Positions 34,102 through 45,649 of a stretch of 64,000 nt of DNA are shown here, one piece after another. The stretch comes from Ctenosaura bakeri (lineage: Eukaryota > Chordata > Lepidosauria > Squamata > Iguanidae), in NCBI GenBank assembly GCA_948474755.1, contig CAOLHI010001015.1:372001-436000 (forward strand). Direction: 5' to 3'. The notes beneath the pieces were generated by a model that ran no database searches, had not been told where the DNA came from, and was given only the letters and a program-made list of their open reading frames with translations. The position numbers and the translations under genes were made by a program. The number at the start of each line of letters is the position of its first letter. The first letter of the stretch is position 1.

Positions 34102-35639
34102 ACCAGTTGCCCAAAGGATACACATATCTCCAGGCATCTCCAGGCTTCCCTTTTCATGGTCTCAGGCAGGGTACATGCAGCCTAGCAGGGCTGCTTTTGA
34201 AGTCCATAGGGCCCTCAGAGGTTTAAAAAAAATGTTGTTGTTTTTTCCAAAATAGTTTTGCCAACAAATGCTTTCTGAGAAATGTGGATACATTTTGCCA
34301 TGTCTTGGAGTCTCCAGGCCATTTTAGGTCCACATAAGGTGTTTTCCTAAAGGGCTTCTGGCCACTTCCTGTTGTAAAAAAAAAAAAAAAAGGCCTGCTC
34401 ATCAGCAGCACAGATCTCCATCCCTCCGGATGGCTGACCGGTTTTTAAGATGGGTTTCAGGATCATTTGTAGTCATGGCAATAGTGCTAGGATTGCAAAT
34501 GAGAATACAAAGCTATTACCAAGTCTAACTTAGGACATTATAACCGACTAACAGGATATCAGTCATAGATTATAACTTATTCACTTCTTGAAGGTACTCT
34601 GTTGACAATGAATACTAATACTGTAACATTATTAGCACTATCATGGCTCAGTTACTGTTGTGGTGTCAAAACCACAGGTATCAGAACAACCGGCTAGACC
34701 TCTTTTCCCTTACTTATTTCCATTGGAGATGCCAGAGTTATAGCTGCTGTGAGTTTTCCTCATCATTATTCCATTTCGTCTTATTCTTCACACACATTTT
34801 CATTCGGCAGCCACTGGTGCATAAGAATTGCTGAAAATTGAGGGTCTTATCTGATGTGAGATAAATACAAAAAGCAAGAAATGGTGTGTTATCACCGTTG
34901 CCATGTGGAACTGAGCCTTCATCATCCACAGAAATGGACATCGGCATTATCTTCCCTGTCTGATAAGAGCAAACCTTCCATAGAGACATCTTCAAAAGGT
35001 ATCTACCATATATGGTGTTAGGATCTTCACTTTTCACTGAGCGACACTGACATTTCGAAACTTCCATAATTATGCCGATATCAAAACCTTTAAAATATAA
35101 CCTCCATTCAGAGTCACAGCTATATAGCAGGGACCTCACTGGAGTCGTTTAGTAGTTGAGAAGGGGGAGAAATAGCTCAGAAACTGTCCATCAAATACTC
35201 CTGAAGTACCTTTGAATGAACATGAATCAAATTCCATCTGTTTTCTTTATTTGTGGCCTTTTATGTTTGTTTGATGGTTGGTGATGATAATATGATTGTG
35301 TATATTTGGCATTTCCATAGGATATACAAGGATGAAAATGTTCTCAATGAAATAAAATACATAATGGCTGGCATGCTTTTGAGTGGTTACAATATCATAA
35401 GATGGACTTCCAATATGGTAACTGCTGGGGATTTACATTTATAGTCATGAGCAACCATATGTGACTGCAAAAACCTACCTTTGTAGCCAGTCAGTGCCCC
35501 AACCGAAATGTTTCAAAGGTGCTGGAGATTGGAGCACTGGGAAATTGCATTTGCAGCATCCTCTTGGTGATGAGGTGCCTTGGGACAAGAAGTTGTGGCA
35601 GGGCCCAAAGAGCTCACAACGAGGAAAATGCTGGCTTGT
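34102..35639. other. intergenic, nothing firm
   Basis: A-run at 34376-34391. 34440-34520 resembles 25825-25960 weakly. The 133-codon frame on the minus strand near 34738-35139 has no domain I recognise. Confidence 0.35.
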
Positions 35640-36545
35640 TCTCTTGGGTTCAGAGAAAGGCAACAAGGATGATAACAATGGAAGATAATACATACAAGGA
35701 GCGGTTGAAGGAGCTCAGTTTGTTCTGCTTGGTGAAGAGAAGACTAAGGGTGTTTCTGCACAGGGCAAGGGAATCGTCCCATGCCAGTTCTTACCAGACT
35801 TCTTGGCTCCACACTTGGGTCCAGGCTGGTCCGGAGCAGTGCGTGGCCGCTGCTCCACACTGCTCCAGGGATGAAAATGGCGGCTTCTGGTTGGTTGAGG
35901 TTCTCTACCAACCGCTGAAGCTTGCTAGCCTAAAGCCCGCCCCTGGCAGATTGCAGGCTTGCACTGGTGCGAGCCTGCAAATCTGCACCGGAGCGCGGGC
36001 ACGGAGTGGCGCACTGCGTGCTTTTGGAATACCTGTTTCAAGCGGTCTTTCAAAAGCACGATAGATGACCACTTTGGGTCGTTCCGGAGCGGGCTGAGGT
36101 GCAGAACTACACTAAGTAGGTCCAACCCAGTCTGTTCCCAGGTGCAGATGTCCTCCCTGGAGGATGCTCTGCACCGTTTTTTAAGCCCGTGCGGAAATGG
36201 CCTAAGAGGTGGCAATGAATGCACTCTTTAACTATCTAAGTGCTGTCACAGAGAGGAGGAAGCAGGCCTGTTTTCTGCAGCCCCACAGGGTCGGATCAGG
36301 TCTAATGCCTTGAAGTTTTGGGAGGATAGATTTCCACTGAACACTAGAAGGAACTTCTTGACAGTAAGAACAGGCCTGCAATGGAACCAATCACCTAGAG
36401 ATGTGGTGGGGTCTTCTTCTCTGGATGTCTTCAAAAAGAGGCCGGACAGCTACCTGCTGGGGATGCTCTAGCTTTAGATCCTGCATTGAGCAGGAGGTTG
36501 GATCTGATGGCTTACAGGGCCCCTTCTAACATTATGATCCTATGA
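35640..36545 (+). mobile_element. CR1 LINE 3' end, split by a DNA element
   Basis: Left part (to 35747) encodes QRKATRMITMEDNTYKERLK and the start of the KRRLR motif. The right part resumes at 36203 with AAGAGGTGGCAATGAATGC and runs to the CR1 3' end (TGAGCAGGAGGTTGGATCTG, then ATGATCCTATGA). It is an older subfamily like 5870-6295. Confidence 0.8.
35748..36202. mobile_element. GC-rich non-autonomous DNA transposon, 455 bp, in CR1
   Basis: Ends GGGTGTTTCTGCAC and GTGCGGAAATGGCC are imperfect inverted repeats. The TAA duplication (35745-35747, 36203-36205) is exact, and removing the insert rejoins the CR1 phrase ACTAAGAGGTG. Inside, AAGCGGTCTTTCAAAAGCAC and its partner TGCTTTTGGAATACC form a hairpin. 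The TAA target is typical of PIF/Harbinger. It shares its body with 63613-63911. Confidence 0.85.
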
Positions 36546-36714
36546 CTTCTAGGTCCTCTTCTGAAGGCACCCTGCAATTGACAGCATGCTGTGCAGATCA
36601 TTTTCTAGAGTTCCAATCTCCAGGCTGCGCAGGTAGATTGGGGAGGTGTCATCAGTGGTAACTACAGTAGAGGAGCTCTGTCATATTGGTTATGTTGATG
36701 ATGCAGGATAACGT

Positions 36715-36800
36715 GGCCAATATATTTCTTTATTCCTTTTTAATGTCTATCCTACCTTTCTCCTGAGTGAGTCCCAAAGTGGATGACATATGACTTAAAA
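36715..36800. mobile_element. short L2-type LINE fragment
   Basis: TGTCTATCCTACCTTTCTCC, then GAGTCCCAAAGTGGATGACA, matches the family at 16540, 45650, 50015 and 55240. Confidence 0.45.
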
Positions 36801-36849
36801 CAAGATCCATGATTTAAAAATTAAAAATTAGTAGTAAAAAAAAGATAAA

Positions 36850-37020
36850 GACACAAATACAGTCAAGTAGGGACAGGGGGACAATGGAGTCGGTTTGACC
36901 CCGGCGGCAATGTTTTTGAGGCATCTTGGCTTGTGGTCATGCCACCACACACCATGGCCATGCCCTCACACATGCCCCCCCTTCTGCCCCCCATGCACTC
37001 CAAGCTCCACCGCTGCACAA
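36850..37020. repeat. unclassified dispersed repeat V, copy 1
   Basis: GGCAATGTTTTTGAGGCATC, then CATGCCCTCACACATGCCCC, then CACTCCAAGCTCCACCGCTG. The same order recurs at 42655-42840. Class unknown. Confidence 0.55.
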
Positions 37021-37401
37021 ATTAGCTACCATATTAAAACATTGATACTTTAAAACAATATAAACTTATTAAAAACAGAACAATATCACTTTATATAACC
37101 TTTAAAAAGCCAAATATACTTACCAAATTTGAAATTTATTAGCAGTACAGTTAAATTTTCCCCTGATATTGGAAGTACTGTAGAGTCATGGTGACTACTA
37201 GCCATTTTTTAGTACAAAAACCCTTTTTATGCTAAAAAGTTGGGACATGAATGGGTTGGGGTACCTTCCATTTAGAAGAGGCAACACTCTTATTAAATCC
37301 CACCAGCATTGGTAAAATACTGGAGATTCTAGGAGCTGAAGTCTAAAACCTTTAACCTCACCAAGGTTAACTCTCCTTGACTTATACAATTTTAAAATGA
37401 C

Positions 37402-37602
37402 AGCTAGCATGATATAGTAGTTTGAGTGTTGGATTACAACCCAGGAGACCAGGATTTGATTTCCCACTTGGCCATGGAAACCCAATGGTTGCCTTGGGCA
37501 TGTCACATACTCTCAGCCCCAGAAAACCCTGTGATAGGTTCACCTTAGGTTTGTCATTAGTTGGAAACAACTTGAAGGCAAACAATGACAACAGCAACAA
37601 CA
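37402..37602 (+). mobile_element. tRNA-derived SINE with BovB-like tail
   Basis: Head CTAGCATGATATAGTAGTTT and B-box-like GATTTGATTTCCC. Tail TTTGTCATTAGTTGGAAACA, then AACTTGAAGGCAAACAATGA. Nearly full length. Confidence 0.8.
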
Positions 37603-39297
37603 CAGCAGGCAACCATAATATCCGCTGTATGTTCAAGATCAGAAAAGCCGCAGTCTTGTGCACACATACCTGAGAATAAGCCCTGCTGAATACGAAGTTG
37701 CATCCAAGTTGAAAAAGTTAGACATCAGTCTTTTGTTTGACTGAAATGCTTATTCTTCTTACTTCCCAAAAGCTGTGAAATTTCTGCTTCCTGAGAAGGT
37801 TTGACCTTTTGTTCTTCAGTGTGAAAAAAAAAACCCCTCTTTCAATCATTTAAAAAAGAGTGACATGAAAATGTCCATTTTTCTCCCTTAAAGTTCTCCC
37901 TTAAAAACTGGAAGGAAATCAATGCAGCTCAACAGGAGAAATCAATGGAATGCCATGCAGCAGCGAAGGCAAAGGAAGATTAGAAGAAGTGAAAACTGGA
38001 AAATGAGAGCAAGGTTCTGCTATCCTGGCCATCTACATCTACTCATATCATTTGTTAGCACCATCAATGCCAGCCCTACATGCACAGCCTGCTGGTGGAC
38101 TCCTGCATAATTTGACATTCTGTATGCTAGACATGATGCCATTCACACAGCCAGCAATTATGTTCTTTGCATGAAAGACTTTTAAAAAAAAATGGAGAGA
38201 GAGCAATCTGGAAGAGGAATACAGGGGCTTTAAAAATATAATAGCCTTGCTGGAACAGACTAAAGATCTACCTAGGCTAGCATCTGTTCCCACAATGTCC
38301 TTATGGGAAGCAAATAAGCAAGGTGGGAAAGCAATGGCAGCACTCTCTTGATTATGTCCCTGGTAACTGCTTTCAAGAATAAGATGGACAATTCTGGAGC
38401 ATCCCAAGCCCTGGGAGTTCAAATCTGAACTGCAGGGATAGCTCTTGACAATGTCATGGTCAGGACTCATGGCTCCTGTCATGTGTATGCTAATGTATTT
38501 GCAATAGAATAGCTTTGCTAAATCAAAGAGAGGTATAGTCTGCTTCAGTACTACTATGCATCCATTGCTAATTGTTTCTTACAACTATGCATCCAGTTGG
38601 AAATCTCAAAGTATTAAATGATTAATAGCTGTATTAATCAATGTTATTTTGTATCTGACAAGAGGGGATAGATCAAAGGGGAGGCAATGCTATAGTGCAA
38701 AGGCGTTATAGGAATCTACTATGCATAAGAAAAAGAGATAGGAACTTCTGCTCGCTCCCAGGATGGAAGAAATGTAAATAACTGTGAGCTTGTGAAAATG
38801 CCCGTACTGATGGGGTGACCTGACATGTACAACTTTAACCAATCATTGATATGCGCACCAGTGTTTATATGACAAGGTATAAAACCTATAGCCATTGCTG
38901 TAGTCTCAGCAACCTTTGGAAAAGTGTTTTTTCTAAAAACAAACATTTATGTTTGAAACTCTGCACAAAGTTTTTGAGAGCAAGTTATCCAGGACATCAC
39001 AGTCACAGAGCAGAATCTAGTGATAACCTTCAGTGTGATACATTAATTAGCTCCTCAGAGCACATCTATTCAAACAAACAACTAAAAATCTAACAAATGA
39101 GGGTACATTTCTCTGGTTGGAAAGCTCTGCATTGAATAGGGAAAAACCTTCTTCCAGCTCTGTTTGCTAGTGATGATTTTAAGAATATATGGAAGCTATA
39201 ATCCAGTCAAGGCAATATTTCGCAGCTCTGCTTTGACCAGTTAAAAAACGAATTTAGCCCATCTCTGTTTTTAAGACTTTTGCAAGCATAGGTTTTA
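37603..39297. other. intergenic; one LINE-tail phrase
   Basis: 38245-38300 (GCCTTGCTGGAACAGACTAA, then ATCTACCTAGGCTAGCATC) is a short dispersed LINE-tail fragment also seen near 17060 and 55425. Nothing else supported. Confidence 0.4.
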
Positions 39298-39362
39298 AGA
39301 CAATGGAGTTGTAGCCCAAACCAATGGAGTTGTAGCCCAAAGACAATGGAGTTGTAGCCCAG
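39298..39362 (+). repeat. about 21-bp tandem triplication
   Basis: CAATGGAGTTGTAGCCCAA is repeated three times with small spacers. The unit resembles the dispersed 'ggagttgtagtccaa' repeat end. Confidence 0.85.
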
Positions 39363-39411
39363 TTTTCCAGATTAAAAGGAACATTTTATAATGTTGATTT
39401 TATAATGTTAA

Positions 39412-41500
39412 CAATAGAATCATGGAATCATACAGCTTGAAGAGACCACAAAGACCATCCAATCCAGTCCCCTGCCATATAGGCATATACCATCAAAGCA
39501 TTCCCGACAGTGGGGTACTATCATATCTCTTACCTAGACACTATACTCCTATTGATGCAGCCCAGAATCACAATGGCTTCTTTAGCTGCCGCATCACACT
39601 GCTGATTCATGTTAAGCTTGTGGTCTACTAAGACTCCTAGACCTTTTTCACATGTACTGTATTCAAGCCAGGTGTCACCCCCTCTTATATCTATGCATTT
39701 TATTTTTTTCAGTCCAACTGTAGTACCTGACATTTCTCCCTGTCGAAATTCATTTTGTTACTTTTAGTCCAGCTCTCTAATATGTTAAGATCATTTTGAA
39801 TTCTGATCCTGTCTTCCAGGGTGTTAGCTACCCCTCCTAATTTAGTGTCATCTCCAAATTTGATAAGAATGCCCTCTTTTCCCTCATCCAAGTCATTGAT
39901 AAACATATTGAACAGGACTGGGCCCAGGACAGAACCCTATGGCACCCCATTAGTCACTTCTTTCCAGAATGAAGAGGAGCCTTTGGTGAATGCCCTTTGG
40001 GCTCAGTTGGTTAACCAGTTGCAAATCCACTTAACAGTAGCATGGGCTAGCCTAGATTTTAATAAACTTGTTTGCAAGAATATCATGGGGTGTTACCACG
40101 GTTCTGACATACCCGGTGATAGCACTAGATATCTCTTGATATCGAACTTATTTGGCCTCCACTTGACCTTTTTCTGCCACCCTGCTCCATGTGTTTGCAA
40201 GGGCCACCGGACAAGCACGTAAACAGGCGCGGCCGGTAATGGTTGGACATTCCAAACCCTACTTAGGCAGGCAGATTAATGCCACTCTGTTGCTTCAGGG
40301 ACCATTTCTTGCAGACACACCTTGCTTAAGCGCAACTTCACACAAAGACACACGGCCCTGAGCCGGCACCCTCTCAATGCTGAGCCATTTGCATACTGGC
40401 TACACTATTGTCATCCAGCGCTAAGCTAATCATGTAAAACCTGACCTTTTCCAATGCTTTTGTCCCGCTCCAAATTTCCTTTGTTCTCACCGAGCATGGC
40501 ATGGCCTATAGGCACAATCCACCCTATAAAAACTCCCCGATTCTGAGCACACCTCGGATCGCCCTGGACTTCCATCTAGACTTGCTGCCGCTCTATCCAG
40601 TGAAGTTGTCCCCTCAGTTCCCAATAACTGAGTCTGCCTCTCACCTCGGAACACTCCGGACTGCTATCCCACCTTGCTGTCGGTTAGTTCAGTGAGTCGC
40701 TCCCTCAGTGAACCACGCTGAGCTTTCCTCCCTGCAATCCTCCGTTTCTCTCCAGGACTACGAGAAAAGGTGTCATATCACCCATTTCCCCCGAAAACTC
40801 TTATTTCTAATTTCCTAGTTAGCTGTGTGCTTGTGGTGTCTTTTCTGTTGTTTGTCCTTTAATAAAACTATCATTTTTACTATTTTAAAACCTTGCCTGA
40901 CTGCTCTTCTGACCTGATGCTGTATGCATAGGGTTAAAAGATCCCAGCTAAAGTTATCCTGCCTCTCGCTAGCTTAAGAGAGTGCTCGAGTTAATTTCCC
41001 CATCTTGTGCTTTTATTGGTTATTTGGGTGCCCCTCCCAGGACCCCCAGAATACAGGGTAACAGGGGGGCCTTGTCAAAGGCCCTACTGAAGGCAAGATA
41101 ACTCTCTGTCCACAGCATTCCCTTCATCTACCAAGCTAGTAACTGTGTCAAAAAGAAAAGAAATAAGATTAGTCTGGCATGACCTGTTTTTGAGAAACCC
41201 ATATTAACCTTTAATGATCACAACATTCCTTTCTAAGTGCTTACAGAGTACCTGTTTAATGATCCGCTCTAAGATCTTTCCGGTGTTGATGTTAGGCTGT
41301 TTTGGTGGTAATTGTTTGGGTCTTCTTTTTTCCCTTTTTGCAGATGGAGACAATATTTGCCCTTTTCCAGTCTGTTGAGACTTCTCCCATCCTCTAGGAA
41401 TTCTCAACAATTATTGCTAGTGGTCCTGAGATTGCTTGTGAAAGTTCTTTTAATACCCTTGGATGTAGCTCATCTGGTCCTGGAGATTATTAGTTGGTTC
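39412..41500 (-). mobile_element. CR1 LINE (antisense), long copy split by a solo LTR
   Basis: The 3' terminus is at the left (TAGAATCATGGAATCATAC). The minus strand then gives CDAAAKEAIVILGCINRSIV, LESWTKSNKMNFDREKCQVL and IKFGDDTKLGGVANTL. The FADD catalytic motif has become FGDD here. After the LTR it continues with an AFDKAP-like segment near 41070 and GKILERIIKQVLCKHLERN near 41215-41290, part of the early reverse-transcriptase domain. The right limit is approximate. About 1.1 kb of CR1 is kept. Confidence 0.85.
40091..41063 (+). mobile_element. solo LTR inside CR1
   Basis: Ends TGTTACCACGG and ACAGGGTAACA; GGGG on both sides (40087-40090, 41064-41067) is the 4-bp duplication. It has a clear TATA box (CCCTATAAAAACTCCCC, 40523-40537), a downstream block with AGGACTACGAGAAAAGG, AATAAA at 40861-40866, and about 200 bases of U5-like sequence. 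This is the best-kept promoter of the family in the window. No internal genes remain. Confidence 0.92.
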
Positions 41501-41995
41501 CATTAAGCCATGCCTCTTACTGGTCACATTTTTTTTAACAGTCAGACTGTACAGTCCTCTCCCATCTGCTAATAATAAACATTTGAGAGGAGGGGATGAA
41601 GATAAAGACAAATGAAGTGCAATAGGAACCAAAAGGGCAATGCCATCTATGCATGCCTATTCAGAAGCAAGCCCTATTTAATGGGGCTTATAACTTTAAA
41701 ATGCTGAATATCTAACATATCCTCCTCATTTCAAAGCTTATGGGTGGGGCAGAGAGAAGAACAAGTTGGCAAGACAGAAAGGAAGGGAAGCAATAGGAAA
41801 ATGGTGAGTGTGCCTTGAAGTAATGGATACAGAAGGAGAAAGATAAAGGAGGAAAGGGGAGGATGAGGAAGGATGGAGAAGATAAATGTAGCCAGAATAG
41901 CAGGGGAAGGTAGAAGGAGAAAGATGATGAGAGAGAGAGATGAAGAGCAAGAAGATATTTAGCAGAAATTGTAGGCATGAAAGGGAAAAGGAGAG

Positions 41996-41996
<1 letters not shown>
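41501..41996. other. intergenic, purine-rich toward the right
   Basis: AG-rich sequence leads into the microsatellite. No gene. Confidence 0.4.

Positions 41997-42070
<74 letters not shown>
41997..42070 (+). repeat. (GAAA)n microsatellite, about 18 units
   Basis: Uninterrupted GAAA units within a purine tract. GAAGATATTTAGCAG just before (about 41951) and GAAGACATTTAGCCAG just after (about 42071) are near-duplicates. Lys/Glu/Arg-rich and Phe/Leu/Ser-rich frames across it are artefacts of the repeat. Confidence 0.97.
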
Positions 42071-42444
42071 GAAGACATTTAGCCAGGAGCTGGGGAGGAG
42101 ACCTACTCCAGATCGGGCTGCCCGCATGCCTGCCATTTACTTTGAAAAGGCCATTTACACTGTTACTGTTTTCATGATTGGTTTTCAGTTTGAAAAGGAT
42201 GCTTCTTTGGATCACAAGTCTCACAGTCTTCTAGCTGGCCTGGATGGTTGACATAATGGCTGGGGAACTGTGAAAAGTAGTGTGAAAAGTAACTTTTCCA
42301 TACCTAGGCATGCTGTCACATCCTGTTTGATCTTCTGAGCTCATAAACCTGTAGGAAAATTGTGTAAGATCCATCAAACTGCCTAATTCAGACTACTAGT
42401 CTGTGTAGCTCAACTCTGAGCTTGGAAAAATTACTTTGGACTGT

Positions 42445-42628
42445 TATTGTTGTGTGCCTTCAGGTTATTTTTGATTTATGGCAACCCTAGGATGAACTTA
42501 TCATGGGATTTAGGGGGCTGAGAATATGCAACATGCCCAATGTCACCCAGCGGGTTTCCATGGCCAAGCAGGGAATTGAATCCTGGTCATAGTTCAACAC
42601 TCAAACCACACACTATGCTCGCTCTCAG
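42445..42628 (-). mobile_element. tRNA-derived SINE (antisense)
   Basis: Tail TGTTGTGTGCCTTCAGGTTA, then ATGGCAACCCTAGG. Head GGAATTGAATCCTGGTCATA and ACACTATGCTCGC. The middle is somewhat shortened. Confidence 0.78.
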
Positions 42629-42654
42629 ATCTCAAAATCCCCCAGGATTCAAGG

Positions 42655-42840
42655 GGTTGTAGTCAGTCATGTAGGGACGTGGGGGCGGAGGGGGAATTCG
42701 TCCCAGGCAACAATGTTTTGAGGCATCCTGGCCTGTAGCCATACCCCTGTGTGCCCTGGCCACGCCCCTCACACCATAACCCTGCCCCCTCACACACACC
42801 TTCCACACACTCCAAGCTCTGCCACTGGTTGTAGTCCAAA
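42655..42840. repeat. unclassified dispersed repeat V, copy 2
   Basis: AACAATGTTTTGAGGCATCC, GGCCACGCCCCTCACACCAT, ACACTCCAAGCTCTGCCACT, in the same order as 36850-37020. C-rich; no coding potential. Confidence 0.55.
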
Positions 42841-42900
42841 GAAATAACTTGCTGTGTGGTCCAAACTGTCTCTTCTAGCAAGTAGCAGTTCTCTTAATTT

Positions 42901-42920
42901 CAGAGAGAGAGAGAGAGAGA
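42901..42920 (+). repeat. (GA)n short microsatellite
   Basis: About nine GA units. Confidence 0.9.
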
Positions 42921-43727
42921 TCACTGCTAGCTAAAGTAGAAATGTTAGGAACTGTACCCAGGCTCTTCTATCTCCAAAGCATGTACTGGGCCACTAAATT
43001 TTGTTAATTGGTAGGACCACAAATGATTGCCCCCCTGCCCAGCTGAAGAAAAGGTATGGACCAGATTCTACTTCCTGTCATCTTTTCCTTTGTGGAATCT
43101 CACTCTTTTGTTCAGATCTTAATGACTATGCTGCTTTGTGTTACATGGTCATCATTAAACAGCATGCAAGAGGGAAAAATATACTCAGCCATCATCAAAA
43201 CTAATTAGTTGCTTCCCTTTGCATGAAAGTAAATGCCTATTGGGTACAAGTGCAGTCTAAATGCAAAAGAGAATCAGAAAAGAAGAATGTCCAAACTTTT
43301 CTGATGAAGGTTGTTGTCTCTTAATTGGAGAAATAAAGCAGCATCACTTGTTGGAAATTGGAAGCTATAAGAAGCAATTAAAAGGGACACTTATGCCCCA
43401 AACACACAATGAAATAATGATGATGCTGAAACATAAAAGCTAAGTTGATTTTGAAAATATTAGAGAGGGAAAATAAGCTTGTGCCCCAGTGTATCTCCTA
43501 AGTACCCATAAGCTATCTAGAGAGGAGACTGAGCCATCCAAGGTCCAATAGAAAATGGTACAACACAGGAGGCAGGCGCATCAGTGATAGCTGACTGATG
43601 TCAAAGGCTCACTGTAATAAAGCAGCACTACACAAAAGCAGACCAGTTAAATGGATTAGAAGCAATAAGGATAATATGAATTCCTTATACATTATTGGAG
43701 ATTACAAAGAAGATCTTGAATGGCTTT

Positions 43728-43842
43728 TCCTCAGAGCTTGGGAAAGTTTTTGGTTTGGACTACAGCTCCAAGAATCTTCCAGTCATACTGGCTGGGAAAT
43801 TCTGGAAGCTATGGTCCAGACAAGGAACTTTTCAAAGCTCTA
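43728..43842. repeat. dispersed 'ggactacagctcc' inverted repeat
   Basis: TTTGGACTACAGCTCCAAGA at the left and GAAGCTATGGTCCAGACAA at the right are inverted halves. Same family as 14776-14905. Confidence 0.5.
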
Positions 43843-43879
43843 ATTTTGCTTCCTTCAAAATCCATCAAGCATCTGTTGT

Positions 43880-44240
43880 ATATCCAATATTTTACAGATG
43901 AAAACTTGGACACATGTGGCCAAGCAACACTGAAGTCCAGATTGCAAAAATTATTAATGAGAACACACAAATTAGGAGAGGCTGAAGCAGTTTGTTTTTG
44001 TCTGAAGCTACCGGAAAGGGCAAAATTCTGTCTCCTCTCTCCCCACTGAGTTAATTGAGTACAAACTCCTTTTGCACTTAGAACTCAGTTTGCAACAATT
44101 AAAGTAAGCTGAGGATAAAATGGGAAAATGGGAGGAAGAGAAAGAAACTGGGACATTTGAAAAGAGGCTAAAAAAATGAGATGACAGAGAATTAATTGGG
44201 ACTGTCCATGCCAAATTGGAATAGTTGAAGGGGATGCTGG
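43880..44240 (+). repeat. unclassified dispersed repeat X, near-complete
   Basis: Left end TATCCAATATTTTACAGATG, then ACACATGTGGCCAAGCAACA, CTCCCCACTGAGTTAATTGA, AACTGGGACATTTGAAAAGA; right end AATTGGAATAGTTGAAGGGG. The two ends are weakly inverted (CCTTCCAAC in the copy at 45245 against GTTGAAGG here), hinting at a DNA element. It recurs at 45245-45478 and, split, at 62530-63612. Confidence 0.6.
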
Positions 44241-45156
44241 TGTGATTCCAAGTCCGGTAATCAGATGACTTCTGGTTCCACCCTGATCTACCAAGATAAG
44301 CTGTAGCTCTGCCTGCCATGGTCCTACACTGCACACCTGTTGTTTGGAAGTTTTTAAAAAGTTGATGACCATTTCAGTCAAAAGAACTCCACACCTGTAT
44401 TTTGTGAAATAGAATTGGTGTGATTTTTTCCATTGCAGGCTCCACATGTCAGCTCACAGTAGCTGATTGTTAGCCTTGATTACATAGTAAGATCCACAGT
44501 AACAGAATCCTCTTCACATGGATCCAATTAATTGTGCTTTGACTTTTCATTTCATTCCGCTTTGGCCTCACGGCAACTCATTAAAATGTGATCTCTCAGC
44601 AGTGTAGATTGCACAGACTTCTTTGCAAACTGTTTTAGCCTCCCATAAATCTTTTGGGCACATGCTTTTGGGGAGGCCAGTGCAAACACAGAGTAATTGC
44701 ATCTAAAATGCAGGCATGCACATAATTCAGTGGAAGCTGAACAGCTAAAACTTTGATTTAGTTCTTTTCTGGCTGACATTCCTGTCTCCATTTAAGAATG
44801 AATGAGAATTGATAGACTGGGCAGAATGATTTTCAGGCACCTATGGTGATAAGGTTTAAGACTCAGCAGTGTTCCCTGAGCTTAACACTTGTGTGTGTGT
44901 GTGTGGGGGGTACTTTGTGGATGCTTCCCTGCCCAAATTGATGTTGATCTGTTTGTTTCCCTGTGCTAGTTAATCATAGACAGCAGGGAAATGTTCAGAA
45001 GGAAGATATGGATGGGAGGTCAGTCTATAACAGAGGTGGGTGTTATGAAGCCAGTGTGCTGCAAGTGACTCTTTGGGGGTCCGGTGTAGTCTCTAGTCAT
45101 TGACCCCCAACTCCCCAGCATCCCTGCAAAAAATCAACTGAAAATTTTGTTTGGGA
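44241..45156. other. intergenic; short (GT)n only
   Basis: A (GT)n run lies at about 44889-44904. Otherwise nothing recognised. Confidence 0.4.
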
Positions 45157-45216
45157 CCAAATCCTCTTCTCTGCCTCTTTAAAACATATTTAAAAGAGGC
45201 AGAGAAGAGGATTTGG
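45157..45216. repeat. near-perfect 60-bp inverted repeat
   Basis: Arms of about 25 bases (CCAAATCCTCTTCTCTGCCT and its complement AGGCAGAGAAGAGGATTTGG) are separated by a short A/T loop. No other copy in the window. Confidence 0.9.
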
Positions 45217-45244
45217 ATATTTAAAAGGCTGTTTTGGTTATGCT

Positions 45245-45478
45245 GCCAACATACCTTCCAACATTTCACAGATGAAAACCAGAACATGTGTAGCCAAGCA
45301 ACATTAGAGTGTGGCCAAGATGGCAAAAATGGCAGATGGGAAAGAACACAAACTAGAAGAGGGTGCAGAAGTTTGCTTTTGCCTGAGTCTACTGGGAAGG
45401 ATAACATTCTGTCCCCTCCTCTCCTCTCCAACCCACTGCTGAGTTAACTGAATGTAGACTACAAGCAAAATATGAGTT
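45245..45478 (+). repeat. unclassified dispersed repeat X, 5' part
   Basis: AACATACCTTCCAACATTTC, CATGTGTAGCCAAGCAACAT, TACTGGGAAGGATAACATTC, CCACTGCTGAGTTAACTGA. It stops where a CR1 fragment begins. Confidence 0.6.
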
Positions 45479-45649
45479 AAAAGTGTGATGCAGCAGCCAA
45501 AAAAGCAATGCAATTCCAGGCTGCAGCAATACAAGTACAGTGTCTAGATGAAGGGATGTAGTAGTCCCACTCTATTCTGTTAGATCAGACATCACATGGA
45601 ACACTGTGTCCAGTTCTTGGCACCACAGCTCAAGAAGAATATTGACAAT

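Noticed and set aside
41712..42251. Open frames of 103-170 codons across the (GAAA)n tract
   Set aside because: Produced by the microsatellite, giving KERK or FLSF repeats; flanks show no domain.
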